Below, piece after piece: positions 37,724-51,000 of a stretch of DNA of 64,000 nt. The notes below the pieces were generated by a model. The model was given only the letters and a program-made list of their open reading frames with translations, made no database searches and was not told the DNA's origin. Positions within the stretch are counted from its first letter, which is position 1. Each line of letters starts with the position of its first letter. Made by a program: the position numbers and the translations under genes. This DNA comes from Strongylocentrotus droebachiensis. Taxonomy: Eukaryota; Echinodermata; Echinoidea; Camarodonta; Strongylocentrotidae. The DNA lies in NCBI GenBank assembly GCA_035222895.1, contig JAVYIG010006835.1, positions 1 through 64,000 of the forward strand, in the 5' to 3' direction.

Positions 37724-38110
37724 ATTTGAATTTGAATTTGAATTTATTAACAACAACACATCACAGTAATGACAGTTCATCTGAACAACCATACAACGCA
37801 AAGAATAATACTGATACATGTATACATAATATAAGATTAATGTCGAATGAACAGTATTATGGTTTTAAAACGATATTTAGACATAGCTCTGCATACTATT
37901 AAATGTACAAAAGATATATACGTAAATACGTGTATTACTATATTTAGGTGGAGTTGTTAATGGGAACTAGAAGTTAGCACAAGTGCTAGCCGAGCCTAGT
38001 TCCATTCTTTGGCAATTTTGTTAATATTCTTTATTTTTTTATACGAATATGAATGTAAAACTTGTTTGTTTTGTATTTACATATATACAACAAAATAATA
38101 CAGTATCATG
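37724..38110 (-). mobile_element. Probable 3' UTR/tail fragment of a LINE
   Basis: Starts with GAATTT repeats (on the minus strand, an AAATTC-type 3' tail). It continues into AT-rich sequence with a GC-richer island (GGCTCGGCTAGCACTTGTGC on the minus strand) that resembles LINE 3' UTR hairpins. No RT ORF; tentative. Confidence 0.4.
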
Positions 38111-38592
38111 TAACTTTTACGAGCTTTTACTTACACAAGTAATGAAGGTAGCAGATACATTTTTAAAATATCAGTTTTTCGAGTAAAAGTGCATCAGTAA
38201 ATAGTTTATTAAAAAACAAAATATCAGTTGTCAAATAAATCAATCGTATTCTCATATCCTCATTTCCAATTTTACTTTAATTTGCAGTAAACCTACAAGT
38301 AATACAAGCAACCCAAAGTGATTAAATAATTTTTTTTTAAACACTAACCTTTATGTTTATTCAAATACATTGTTATTATTATCATTATATTTCTTGTAAA
38401 CAAAACCGACATGTAGTACTGTGAAATGTGAAATATGAAAATAAATCGAACTGAATCGAACTATCTGTGTGTTGGTGTGTCTGGTGTTTCTGCGTGCGTG
38501 TGTGTAGTTACCCCGAAAGCACGTATTTACTTTTGTCCAGTTTTTGAGGAGAAAATTTCGCGACGACTCTGCCAACCGCTGAATAAGTGTGT

Positions 38593-38623
<31 letters not shown>

Positions 38624-39131
38624 TAAGAGCTTTACTTTTTTTTTGGGGGGGGGGGGGGTAACCTCCAAAACCCCCCCTTCCCCCTGCGTACGAGACTGCT
38701 TAACCCTAATGTTAATAACCTAAACCTTAACCCGAAGCCTAACCCACATTCCTAATCACATGTCTAGGTCTACAAAAACAGGTTACTGATCAAAATTGAT
38801 ATCTTATCATGTGTATTCATTAAAAGAGCTTGAATAACTTATGAGGTTGTCCACAATTCGTTGCATAGATCCATGGACCTTCTTAGTAGGTCCATGATAG
38901 ACCTATCTAACTATGACCTCCATTTGTCATCCTACGTTAAAAATATTCGGGTACGGCCCTATATGCGCCTCTATTTTTTAGAGACATGTTTGCCGATAGG
39001 TTAGTCATTTCATGGAGATCTAAATACTTCCCTCCCGCAGATATGGTACGTGTGAAGGAATAATAAGATATGCATGATAGCCTGTGACCGCGCTACATTA
39101 ATATACACCCACCTTGTGATCTCTGTCACTG

Positions 39132-39260
39132 GCGTACTGGTGGTGGGGGGGGGGGGGGGGGCTTGGGGGCGCTAGCGCCCCCACCCCCTCCCCAATAAAA
39201 TTAAACCATGACTTATTTTCAATTCCATTCAAGTGAATTATAAATGTTCGTGATATGACA
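39132..39260 (-). mobile_element. Terminal fragment of the same hAT-like family as 9190-11184
   Basis: CACTGGCGTACTGGTGG, a G tract, GGGGGCGCTAGCGCCCCC, then AAAATTAAACCATGACTTAT and TTTTCAATTCCATTCAAGTG. In reverse complement this matches 11075-11184 (ATGGAATTAAAAATAAGTCATGG, GGGGGGCTGGCGCCCCC, CCAGTACGCCAGTG). The other end was not found. Confidence 0.75.
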
Positions 39261-42043
39261 TGATTTCATATAGCTCCGTTTAAGTCTCATTTGAGAACGC
39301 CCCCTATCGACAGACTCCAGCAGCCTAGCATGTACGTTTGCTGAAAAGGCTCGTATAACAAAAGAAAAAGATCTACCCGTATTGACTTTACACACCGGAC
39401 TTATGCTGAAAAGGGTGGGGGGTGCTGGGAACACGCATATGCGTACCCTAAATAACACTGAGTGGCGGGGGGGGGGGGCGGGGCTATTGGTCTACAGGGA
39501 TAATCCCATATCTCTTCTTTTCTGCAACCACGCAAAGCCATCATTGTTATTTTGATGTAACTGCTATAATATATCAATTCCTTTGACACACAATTACAAT
39601 TGATCTGTCACGAATAACATGGAAATCATGTCTGTGTGCCTAGCTTGCGTCAGAGAAACTACTAAGCCAGGAATTCACCCCGGTCAAGTTAATTTTGATG
39701 TATGCTTGCCCCCCTCGTCTCAAAGCACTACTTGCCCGAGCAAGCGAGTTGATTGTCCCTTGGTTGTGGACCAGCAATAAAATAATACAACTTAAACATC
39801 TGTAGTTTTTTCTATCGTGACAAACATTCCAAATAACTATTTTCACAGCAAAATAATACTTTGTTCACAGGGATTTCCTTTAAGATAGAATTATGCTTGA
39901 TCAACGAGAAATTATCTTGACCAGTCATGAATAAAAATGTGAGGGTGGTGATATCCAATCGTCTGTTTGGAGACAGAAGGTCACCAACTCATATCGCTTT
40001 ACACATTATACAATGCTCTTTTGGCTCGGGAAAAATAATTATGTTCTTTTTGTATTGATGTACCATGTTGCCCTCATGGGTTCACACACGAACAAAATTA
40101 GTGATTAAAATGGCAGAGCGGCTATTCAAATTTTGATAAAAACCTATATATCTAAATAATTGAAGATTTTTTTCCCTCTTCCCCCCCCCCCCCCCTCTCA
40201 TTTTCTCTCTCTCTCTCTTTTCCTATTTATCTCTCTATTTGATGCTTAAAGGATTGGTTTCTAGAACTTGTATGTAACCTACATGTTTCGTCGCATGGTA
40301 GGTGTTTAAAGCAACCTTGCTTGATGTCTAACGTTTATGTACACGATTTACGCCGTAACTAAGCAATACATGCACTTCTATCTGTGATTATATTTGAACA
40401 GTGGAGATTAAAGCAAAACAAAACAGAAAATAAGTCCAATAGGCGTGTCTACAAATATGGTGTTATTCACTAGTTCTGGTTATGCAATAGTGACACAAAT
40501 TGTTTATTCTGAATGGTAGATTTTGTAGATAATGGTAATTAAGTCTTAAGAGGTTTGAGGGTGTGACTGACTATGTGAGGCCCTTTTGTTTCCCTGTCTG
40601 TATGTCAGAGCATTTTTTATCAGTTATTAATATTTAAAAAAACTAAACTGGATTTTAACAAACATCTAGATTGATGTTCATTCATATAGTACGTCCTCAA
40701 TATTGTTTTGTAGTAGATTAATGCTAAAAAGTTCTTTCAGTTGAAAAGGTACTATATCCTCTAGGCCTATATAGTCTGCTCTCTCTCTCTCTCTTGGAAG
40801 TCCTGACTAAGGATGTCACGCATTAATAAGTTGTTTTCAACATGGATCGTACATAACTGTTAGAGAGAAGTTTTATTCAACAGGAATTGATGAATACGAC
40901 TGAAGGAATTATTTATTTCGTCAATGCCTCTATCTTTCTTTTTGTCTAAATTTTCTTCCGCACCTTAATACCCTTATACTTACATCAGATTCATGTTGGT
41001 TTAATTTACACAACTACAAACGATATATGTAATCTACTTCAAACAGAACTATCGCACTTGACTCTGTTTGCTTGTTGGGTCTGAGCATGATAGTTAAGCT
41101 GAGACAAACTGCTACTTAACGATCCCATCCTGACCTATATCCACTCTGGAAAACAGAATGAATGGATTTAGTATCAATAAAACCAGAGAGGGAGGGGGAG
41201 GGGGATAAGCCCAAATGAGTTAGAGAGGAGGAAATGAAGGGGGTTTCGGGATAGATTGTGTTTAAATAAAAGAAAACTCAACATTTCAATTCTGTTTGAT
41301 ATGTTGAGAAATATGAAACTCATTATTTGTTATATTTTATTTCTTTTAAGTGTTCAGTCTTTTTCTGAAAAAGGTCATTGTTTTGTTCCAGTTTTGGGGT
41401 AGAAATAACTGTGAAGTGCGGTAATATCTTTCTATTATGTGATTATGATATATTTTCGTTCTATAAATTGTGAAATAATGAACAATGAATTGTGTTTTAT
41501 TTATGTTTGTTTTATATCAAATGATAAAAAAGCTTTGTTATAATTATGTTCGAAAAAGAATTGGAGCTTTGAGAAATATAAAAACAATTAATGACTACTA
41601 ATATATATTCCGTGTTTCTGAAGTCACCTTCAGACTGTTACGACTGCAAAGTCATCCCGTTCAAAGTTCATGTTCTTTACATGACCCATTCATCATGGTC
41701 ATAGTGCGTGTCCTACTTAGATTTTCATTTACTTTGAGACAAAATCGTTTTTGTGGAATCTCATCGGTAGTTATGACTCTAGCATGATGCATAGTTGCAA
41801 CCGTGATTTGGCTTCCATCTTCAGTTCTCTGTTATTTGAGTTCTACAAACGCGTTGTCTCGGAGAAGAGAGTAGACAAACCGGTGGTGGTCAACAACGTC
41901 AGAAGTTATCCAGAAAGAGTTGATATTGAGAGGGAACCGAGGATAAGGATCGCCCAGGTAGGCTCTGTCGAGAGAAGCACAACGAGAGGACGAGGCTAGG
42001 AAAGTAGTGATTGCTTGGGATAAGGACTACATTCACTGCGATT

Positions 42044-45000
42044 ATGGCTTCAAAATCTCTTGAAATGACGTCAACTGACCAGCTTGCCAACGGTTTTGCC
42101 GAGAGCCAAGAAGATATCAAGCAACCTAAGAACAACAATGGCGTCTATTGGTTCACGTTCGGGGTCATCTTCCTTCTCGTTGCCGGCTGTGTCATCAGCG
42201 TGTCTGTCATCTTCGCAGGGGGTGATTGTAATTGTGAAGGTGAATTTGAGCCGATAGTAGGTTCACCAACCGAACCACCTGCGACGACGCCAATGATCAC
42301 CACCCCTCAGTCGGAGGAAGGCAAGTCTTGTCACTTCGTTTCCATACTAGTCAGATACAGTGGTGTAGCTTACTTCAGCCATTGAGTGGGCACTATAATA
42401 TAGGTAACTCCAGGGAGCTCCTTCGGTGTTGGCGTCGGAGCTCCCTGGAGTTAGAATATAGGGGGAGGGAGCATTAATCTTGCTAGGTGGATGAAATGCG
42501 AATTAGCAAATCCTCTTCTGTGGGGGGGGGGGGGGGTAGGAAGGGTCTTACCATCTTACTTTCACCATAGACCAATGCTTGTACGTTCTCTATGCGTCGT
42601 TGTGGATGAGTAGAACAGCATGAATCCGAGATTGGTCAACTCCACTTCAAATACAGTTGATATAATGCTTATACATTTTCTGAGATTTAGTTGAATGTGA
42701 TATTGTACAGGGGTGAATTCAGTCATGTTCCTTCTCTTTTCACAAAATATTCGTATAGTGCGCTTCAGTTTTGTTCATACAATACATATTTTATATCTAC
42801 GAATATTGAATCAAAGAATCTCAACTTTTGTTTTTTTTAATAGTAGAATGATACGTTGAAAATAAAACTTTGGTGAAGGATGTGCTCCCTTTTGTCGGAT
42901 AATATTCTAGTAATTCAATTTATGAACCGAATGCGAGTTAAACAAGGGGAAACGTAGACCTTGCTCTAATATCCTTTGTTAAAGTTAAGGTTAAAACTTT
43001 TTTGTTAGCTTTAACTAAGCGCTATAGTCAACATTATGTTATTGTGTTTGTTGCTATATACCTGTAGAGCGTTCTTCTTCACCATCCTTTTACCTCTTTC
43101 CCTCTTTCTTTCTCTTTATCTCTCTTTCTCTTTCTCTACATATCTCTCTTAGCGAGCGAGCTTTAGGGGAAATTGCTCTTAGTCGCTTGAAATTAGGGGC
43201 GCGTTTAATGATGAGAGGAAAAGGGGACAGTTATCGAAAGGACTCGGACACTTATCAGAAAAGAAAAGGAGCATTTTGTCAAAGTACAAAAAGTAATCAT
43301 CAGAGGTGAAAATGAGGGCACTTCTTACGCCTGCAAAAAGAGGCACTCACCAGGGATGAAAAAGGTCAGTCATGAGAATAGGAAATGGACATTTGTCGAC
43401 GGAAAAGGGGCCCCCATCAGATTTTGATGGGGGCATTTGTAAGAGGTGAAAAGGGCATTTATGAAAACGGGATGAGTCCCTTATTAGAAAGGAAAAGGGG
43501 CACGTATCATTGTTAAAAGGGAAATTATCAGAGGTGAAAAGAGGCACTTAACGCACCTGAAAATGGGCAACGATCAGATATGAAAAAGGGCACTTATGTG
43601 AATGAAAAAGGGGCACTTATAATAAAGGAAAATGTGCATTTGTTGATAGAAAATGGGCACCGATCAGATTTTAAAGGGGCATTTATCGGAGGTGAAGGGG
43701 GCACTAATCTGAAGTGAAAAGGAGGAATTTATGAAAAGGGGCATTTATGGGAAGAGGGAGGGGCTCTTTTTTAATGATGGTACTTTTCATTAGGAAACGG
43801 GGCATTTATTAGAAAGGTAAAGGGGCACCTATGAAAATATAAGGTGCGCTTATCCGAGTTAAAATGGGGGTATAGTCGTTAACATATGGAAACATTGTAT
43901 CCTCCGCTCAATCTGACTGGCGTGCATAGAACAAATCAGCATTTTTCCATGAAAAAGTCAAGTTTTCTAAAATGTGCGTTCTTTTCCAGCATTGGGGCGC
44001 CCGGAATTCACTGGGGTAACATTTCATAAAGTATAATATAAAAAGACCATATGCAAATTTTCTGTACTTTTGTCGGAAAAAATAAATTTATCAAGCACAA
44101 TGTCGTCTATTTTTGCGTTGGAGAAGAGCAAATAGCGAGTTTCAATCACACTTTGGCCGCTCTCGCAAGCTCTCACTCGTTTCACTGTTGTCTAGCGACT
44201 TTGGGGCAAGCGGTTAATGAAAATACTAATCGTTAGCTTTCTTCTGGTATTAAACTTGTTTTGATTGATTGTATAATTTTGTCGGAATAAAGGAAACAAA
44301 AAGGCTCGACCAATAATTTATCAGTGTCTGAATTGACCTTTTGACCTTGAATTCCCTGATGCAAGCGCACTAATGACGTCATCTTCGCTAAATCGGCGTC
44401 TTTTATCGTAAAATGCGACACTTTCACAATGTTTATACATCTTTTTTTAACTATTAGTAAGATTTAACATATTTTTTCCGATATCACTGAAGTTTGGGGT
44501 TTTTTTTAATGAGTAATTTTAAAATAAGAGCCATTTTACTGTTTTAATTTACTGGATCGTACCATTAAAGTCGCAGGGTAGAAAGATGCATTTTCCAACC
44601 GCGCCGAATTTAATTTACGTTCCGACATTCTGTTAAATGGTTCGTGTTGTTAAGAATCCACTGCTTTCTGCTCCAACAAACGTCCACATGCGGAGTCGTT
44701 TATCAACTAAATTATTCAAATTTATGGATGCTTCCTAGCTTCCCAGGTGTTTGTGTTGCTGTTGAAGCATTTCATTAACCTGCTATCATTCTTTGTACTC
44801 CCAATTGCCAGAACACAAATTTCATTTTGGTTTTATTGTTTCATCGGAGTCGTTTATCAACTATATGTATTCAAATTTATGAATGCTTCCTCCCCAGGTG
44901 TTTGTGGTGTTTATGCATTTCATTCACCTGTACTCTTTGTATTCTTTGTACTCCAATTGTTAGAATACAAAATGCATTTTGGTTTTATAGTTTCATGCAA

Positions 45001-48000
45001 TAAGTAAGTCAATAAAAGAGTATGTTCTGCACAATAAAAACAATGTGTATCCCTATTGTACAATGTAATGTGTCCCCTCATTTTGTAATAGTTAATTTAC
45101 CCATTTACATAATGGAACTACCTGCCCGATGAAGCCAGCGGCCTGTGACCCCTGAGCACTCAACACCGTGTGGGAGTCAGTTTGCGATCAACTTCTTTTA
45201 TGATACAAATACAAGCAAACGTTTCCATATGAGGAGAAGGGGCACTTGTCACAGTAAAAGAGGCACCTCTCAGATTTAATAGGGCAATTATCAAAGGTGA
45301 AGGGGCACTTATCAAAATTGAAAAAGGGCACTTCTCGTACATGAAAAGGGGCACTTACTATACAGATTAAGAATGGCACTTATGAGAATGGAAACTGGGA
45401 ACTTGTCGAAGGAAAAGGGGCACGTGTGAAAATAAAAGGGGCACTTATCAGATATAAAAAGGGGAAGGGGCACTTTTACAGATTAATAGGGGCACTTGTC
45501 AAAGTAAACGGGGCACTATTCCTATGTAAAATGGGGCACTTTTCGGGAGCTTGAACAAGTGGGGAGCACTATACCGCCTCTGATTCAATGAAAATTCTGT
45601 TTAGCATTTAAAGAAATTTTCCAAATTTTGTAAGATCATTATATCTAAGTTTGGATAATTTGTTTGGCCTTTTTAATAAGTTAGACTTTTGGTTCAATAG
45701 GTAGTACTGCCAGTTGAGATAAAGGGTGATGTGAATTTTTATAAATTATATCTTAAAGATTGCCTTCATTTGTTTGTTGTTCGCTGCCAAAGATTTTCCT
45801 TTTCTGTGTGTTTTTTTATATATTTTTCATATGAATATCATTGTTGGACATTATATTTGTACTATTCAACTGTATATCTTCCATGCCCCAGAAGGGGCCG
45901 CTAAATAAATATTTAAAAAATCATTGTCATTGTCTTCAGAAATTCTGCTTGAATTTTATTTTAGTCAATATTAGTTCTCATAGCAATAGCAAATACATTT
46001 GTTAATTGGTATGTTTGTAACTTGGGATACAAGGTCCGAAATCAGAACCAATATTACACACGGTCATGTCGATCATCACATAATTGCCATTATTGAATTG
46101 TTAGGCTTTAGAAAGTCATCTTGAAATTTATTTTAGTCAATATTAGTTGTCAGAGCATTAGCAAATACATTTGTATGTTCGTGACTTGGCATGCAAGGTT
46201 CGTCATCAGCACCAATCTTTAGAAAGTCATCTTGAAATTTATTTTAGTCAATATTAGTTGATATTTGTGTTAATATCAGCTTATTATATTTGTGACTTGG
46301 GATGCAAGGTTCGACATCAGAACCAATATCACACACGGTCATGTCGATCATAAACAAATACTCAACTCGCTAGATATTAAACTTTATTCCAATCTTAAAT
46401 CGTCTTTATTCTATTATGACACCCTGAACAAATATCAAATGACATACCACTTTGTGCTCGTTTATTGACCTACAATTGCTAAATAATTATCATTTTAAAA
46501 AGGAGGTTTAGTTCTGGTAAACATGGTAAATTATTTTTCAGCTTTTACTCAATCTTTGCATGGCAGTTTGGAAGAAAATCGTAGTGAAAATGTCCCCCTA
46601 AAAAGAATAGTTCGTACAATGCCTTCCGATTCGAAATACGACAAGAAATAGAGAAGTTTGGACCAAACATTTCTATAAACCCATTTCCGAATGCAGTGCT
46701 TGATTGTCATCACCAACAAGACTGAATCAATTTCTTTTAATTTCGATCATTCCAACGCTTCAAAGTGTTCATTAGGTTATTATATTGCAAAATAACCTTT
46801 CCCAATTGCTTTCAGATAGTATCCAATGACAAGAACTCAATTTTATCTTCAAGCCATGTGTAAGATTTGTATGCCCTTTGAATTTCTCAATTTCGTCTCC
46901 ATTAAGATTTCTCTGAAGTAAAAAGAGACGGGACGGATAATTACAATAGGGCTGTTAACTGAACATTATCATCAACTAGGCAAAATCTTTGCTTTGGTCG
47001 ATAATATATTGGACGCAATAGTCTGGCCCATTTATTTTTTCATCATTATTGTTACATTTTTTTCTTTCTAATTTGTATTATTATCATTATCATTATTGTT
47101 TTTGTTTTTCTTCTTATTATTATTATCATTATTGCTATTATGATTATTATAATCATTGTTAGCAATATTATAAGCATTAGCATCGTCATAAATATCATCA
47201 TTGCTATCATTATTATTATTAAATTAATTAATTGTTTATTCGTTTATTTATTTCAATTCTTTATGTATTTAATATTTATTTTTCATTCGGTCACTTATTT
47301 CTTTGTCATCAAGAGTCTTTACGCTTTATGCATAGGCCTATGCGTGAGTTATTCAGGCATTTATTTTGTACGTATTTTTGTATTATCTAATCTTTCCGTG
47401 TGTGTTCATCTCCTACGGAATTATTCAATCAAGTAACTTTGTTTGTTTAGTGCAACATCTGTTATGAAACTAAAAACGACCTTTGTATACCAGTCCAAGA
47501 GTCAATCACGTGACCTTTAGAGCACTGGTGTATTTGGAGGTATAGGAATCAATGATTTTATAAAACACTAGACCAAACTATTGAATATTGCCATTGCGCA
47601 TGTGTAGTGAAGATCATATAATCACACGATTACCAACGTCATATTAATATTCTAACCTTTACCTTACATTAGCCAAAACCTTTCTGATTTATATTATTGC
47701 ACACTTCGTTAAATATTGATTAATCCTTTATATTCCGTGCACATATTTATTACACTTTTTTTAAGTACCAGAGTGATATCAAAATTACTATAAGCTTACA
47801 CATTGCTAAATAAAAACACCGAACGGTTTGTCACTTCCATTATTCAAAAACGTTTCCACCTATTTTGGCGCATCCAGCATCTTTTTTCCCTGTCACTTCG
47901 TTGCCTTTAAATTACGTTTGAGAGCATGATCTTTCTTCTTTTCTTTTTTTTCCACGCCAAGTCAGTTTCAATTTATTCGATGCATGCAGTGTTAATATTT

Positions 48001-51000
48001 TTGACCTGCTTTACCTAGTTCAAGCACTCTCTCAGAAACAGAAGCGATTTCCATTCGGCATGAAAGTTTGGTCAAAATTTTTCAGTGAATTCTCGTCATA
48101 TTTCGAAAATGACGGCATTTAAAGAGCAGCCCATTTCAGGAGATATTTCTACTATGACATCTTTTTTTCAAACTAACTTTAGAAGAATGTGGAAGTTCAC
48201 AAATTGTTTTTTTATCTTTACCATAAATGGCAGAACTCAAACCTCTTTAATACGATTACTTGTCCATTTATTAACAGATATATGTACTCTACCCCTCGAC
48301 CCTGGTTCATGCGGGGAATCTTTGGTTCGATGGGGTTATGATGGAGAAACATCTTCCTGCCTCCAATTCGACTTCACTGGTTGTCTTGGCAACAAGAATA
48401 ACTTCATGTCCGAGGATGATTGCCAATCCATTTGTGGAGGTGAGACGTTCATTTAATGAAATTATAATTTAGATTGTGATTTATACAACCGTCACAGGGT
48501 ATGTAATAATTATTGTGATGATATTTGTTGATAATGATGACGGTGATGATGATGATCCATTTTTATCATCACTATTATCATTATTATTATTATTATCATT
48601 GTTATCAATATTATCATTATAATTATTATTGTTATTATTATTATTATTGCTATTATTATTATTATTGTTATCATTATTATTATTACTATCATTATTATCA
48701 TTATCATTGATATTGTTTACGGTTACATAGTCATATATCGGTATCAATTTCCATTTCTATCTACTCTATACCTGTCCGAATTTACTTTTAATTCACGTTT
48801 TCTTAATGTGTACATGAACTCTCTTAAATTGACGTCAACTTTCTGACCAAAACAAAAGAACTTTTGGTGGATCTTTGTAGGCTAGCATAAACACGATTAC
48901 AAAGAATGTCGAATACATCATCCTGAAAGAATTTCAACAGTCTTGTTCATCACCTACTGTAATGTCCGAACATTATAATGATGTATTATGTAATCCGAAC
49001 ATAATTTCATGGATATACTTAACCTTATTGAAAGAGTCCTTGATTTGATTTCTCTAAAAAAAAATCTTTGCGATCGTCTTAATATCACATCATTCATGCC
49101 TGAAGATCCCAGAAGAAAATCTATGAAACCCACACCCTACGAGACTCGATGCCCTCGAGCCTGACTGTCCACGGACCGGCACCCTATGAGACTCGATGCC
49201 CTCGGGCCTGACGGTCCACGGGACCGGAACCCAACGAGACTCGATGCCCTCGATCCTGACTGTCCACGGGACCGGCAACCTATGAGACTCGATGCCCTCG
49301 GGCCTGACGGTCCACGGGACCGGCACCCAACGAGACTCGATGCCCTCGGGCCTGACGGTCCACGGGACCGGCACCCAACGAGACTCGATGCCCTCGAGCC
49401 TGACTGTCCACGGGACCGGCACCCTATGAGACTCGATGCCCTCGGGCCTGACGGTCCACGGGACCGGCACCCAACGAGTCTCGATGCCCTCGAGCCTGAC
49501 TGTCCACGGGACTGGCACCCTATGAGACTCGATGCCCTCGGGCCTGACGGTCCACGGGACCGGCATCCAACGAGACTCGATGCCCTCGATCCTGACTGTC
49601 CACGGGACCGGTACCCTATGACACTCGATGCCCTCGGGCCTGACGGTCCACGGGACCGGCACCCAACGAGACTCGATGCCCTCGGGCCTGACGGTCCACG
49701 GGACCGGCACCCAACGAGTCTCGATGCCCTCGAGCCTGACTGTCCACGGGACCGGCACCCTATGAGGCTCGATGCCCTCGGGCCTGACGGTCCACGGGAC
49801 CGGCACCCAACGAGACTCGATGCCCTCGAGCCTGACCGTCCACGGGACTGGCACTCAGAGACTCGATGCCCTCGGCCTGACGGTCCACGAGACCGGCACC
49901 CTATGAGACTCGATGCCCTCGGGCCTGACGGTCCACGGGACCGGCACCCAACGAGACTCGATGCCCTCGAGCCTGACTGTCCACGGGACCGGCACCCTAT
50001 GAGACTCGATGCCCTCGGGCCTGACGGTCCACGAGACCGGCACCCTACGTGACTCGATGCCCTCGAGTCTGACCGTCCACGGGACCGCCATCCTACGAGA
50101 CTCGATGCCCTCGGGCCTGGCGGTCCACGGGGACCACCACCCTACGAGACTCGTTGCCCTCAAGCCTGACGGTCCACGGGACCGGGCGGCAACCTACGAG
50201 ACAGGCAATGTCGGTCTCGTGAGTTTTAGCATCAGGGATAGCAATATATCTGCGCTGAATCCTTCACATACATTTTTCATTTACTTTATTTATTCATGCA
50301 TGTGTTTTTTTAAATTATGTTTACATTCATCAGATGCCGGTGGTCTTCCACGTACATGTATCCAGCTGCAAGACAAACCTCTTGCTACCTTGGATGTTTC
50401 CGATATCTTCGGCACCTCGACAACTCTAAAAGATTTGGCCGCACCCAGTGATAGGGTCGGGGAGCTAAGGACAGAAGGGGCTTTACCTACAGGTCACTTC
50501 GCTTGCAACCAAATCAACCACGGACCTCTCAGTCCCATCAGACAGTTTCCTCACTCAGGTACCATATAAATGTGAAATTAAAGACGCATATTAAGATACA
50601 CCCCCCCCCCCTCCCTCCCTCCCACCTATGTTATGGGATTTAAGAGTTATCATGTTGTCCCCTCGTTACTGATACACATAATAGTATAATCCTTGAAGAG
50701 AATTCTCGAGCAATCAATCTCCTTATATTCTTTTTCTTTTTCCTTCATTTCTCTATCCTACTCGCCTTTTTGCTCTTTTATTTTTTCCATTCGATCGTGG
50801 GACACGTTCCCCCTCACCCCCCCCCCCCCGTAGAAACGCCACTGGTAACAAAAATATGCTCTTTGTGTTTTCTTTCGCGTCGTGGCTTTTGTGTAATCTT
50901 GAATCAGTCAATTTTAAATACCTTGTTAACGGTTTTCATGACAATTATTGCTATTGATGAAGTGTTTTTTGTTTTGTATTATGTCTTTAAACACTGCTAT

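Larger units (their letters stand above)
37448..42043. other. Intergenic region between gene 2 and the GH81 gene
   Basis: No coding exon recognised. It contains a probable antisense LINE 3' tail (37724-38110), GT/G-rich tracts (38585-38660), a hAT-like terminal fragment (39132-39260), a CT tract (40200-40220) and unique AT-rich DNA. The GH81 promoter and any 5' UTR exon must lie here, but I cannot locate them. Confidence 0.65.
42321..48277 (+). other. GH81 gene intron 1 (5.96 kb)
   Basis: Besides the hairpin, minisatellites and duplications listed separately, it holds (ATT)n tracts (47070-47225) and AT-rich unique sequence. I see no additional exon. A regulatory element could be hidden but none is recognisable. 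Confidence 0.6.

Noticed and set aside
41751..41999. 82-codon ORF just upstream of the GH81 start
   Set aside because: No recognisable domain and no ATG context linking it to the GH81 frame; may be 5' UTR, but unsupported as a protein.
43347..43547. Minus-strand Cys/Pro/Phe-rich ORF resembling a repeat protein
   Set aside because: Reads the 24-nt minisatellite; no conserved unit length in frame.
48481..48747. Asn/Asp-rich, Ile-rich and Tyr-rich ORFs
   Set aside because: All three read a trinucleotide microsatellite in different frames.
49090..50163. Long ORFs (254-288 codons) on both strands
   Set aside because: They are the by-product of a 48-bp tandem repeat whose length is a multiple of three; no splice sites or domain support them as exons.
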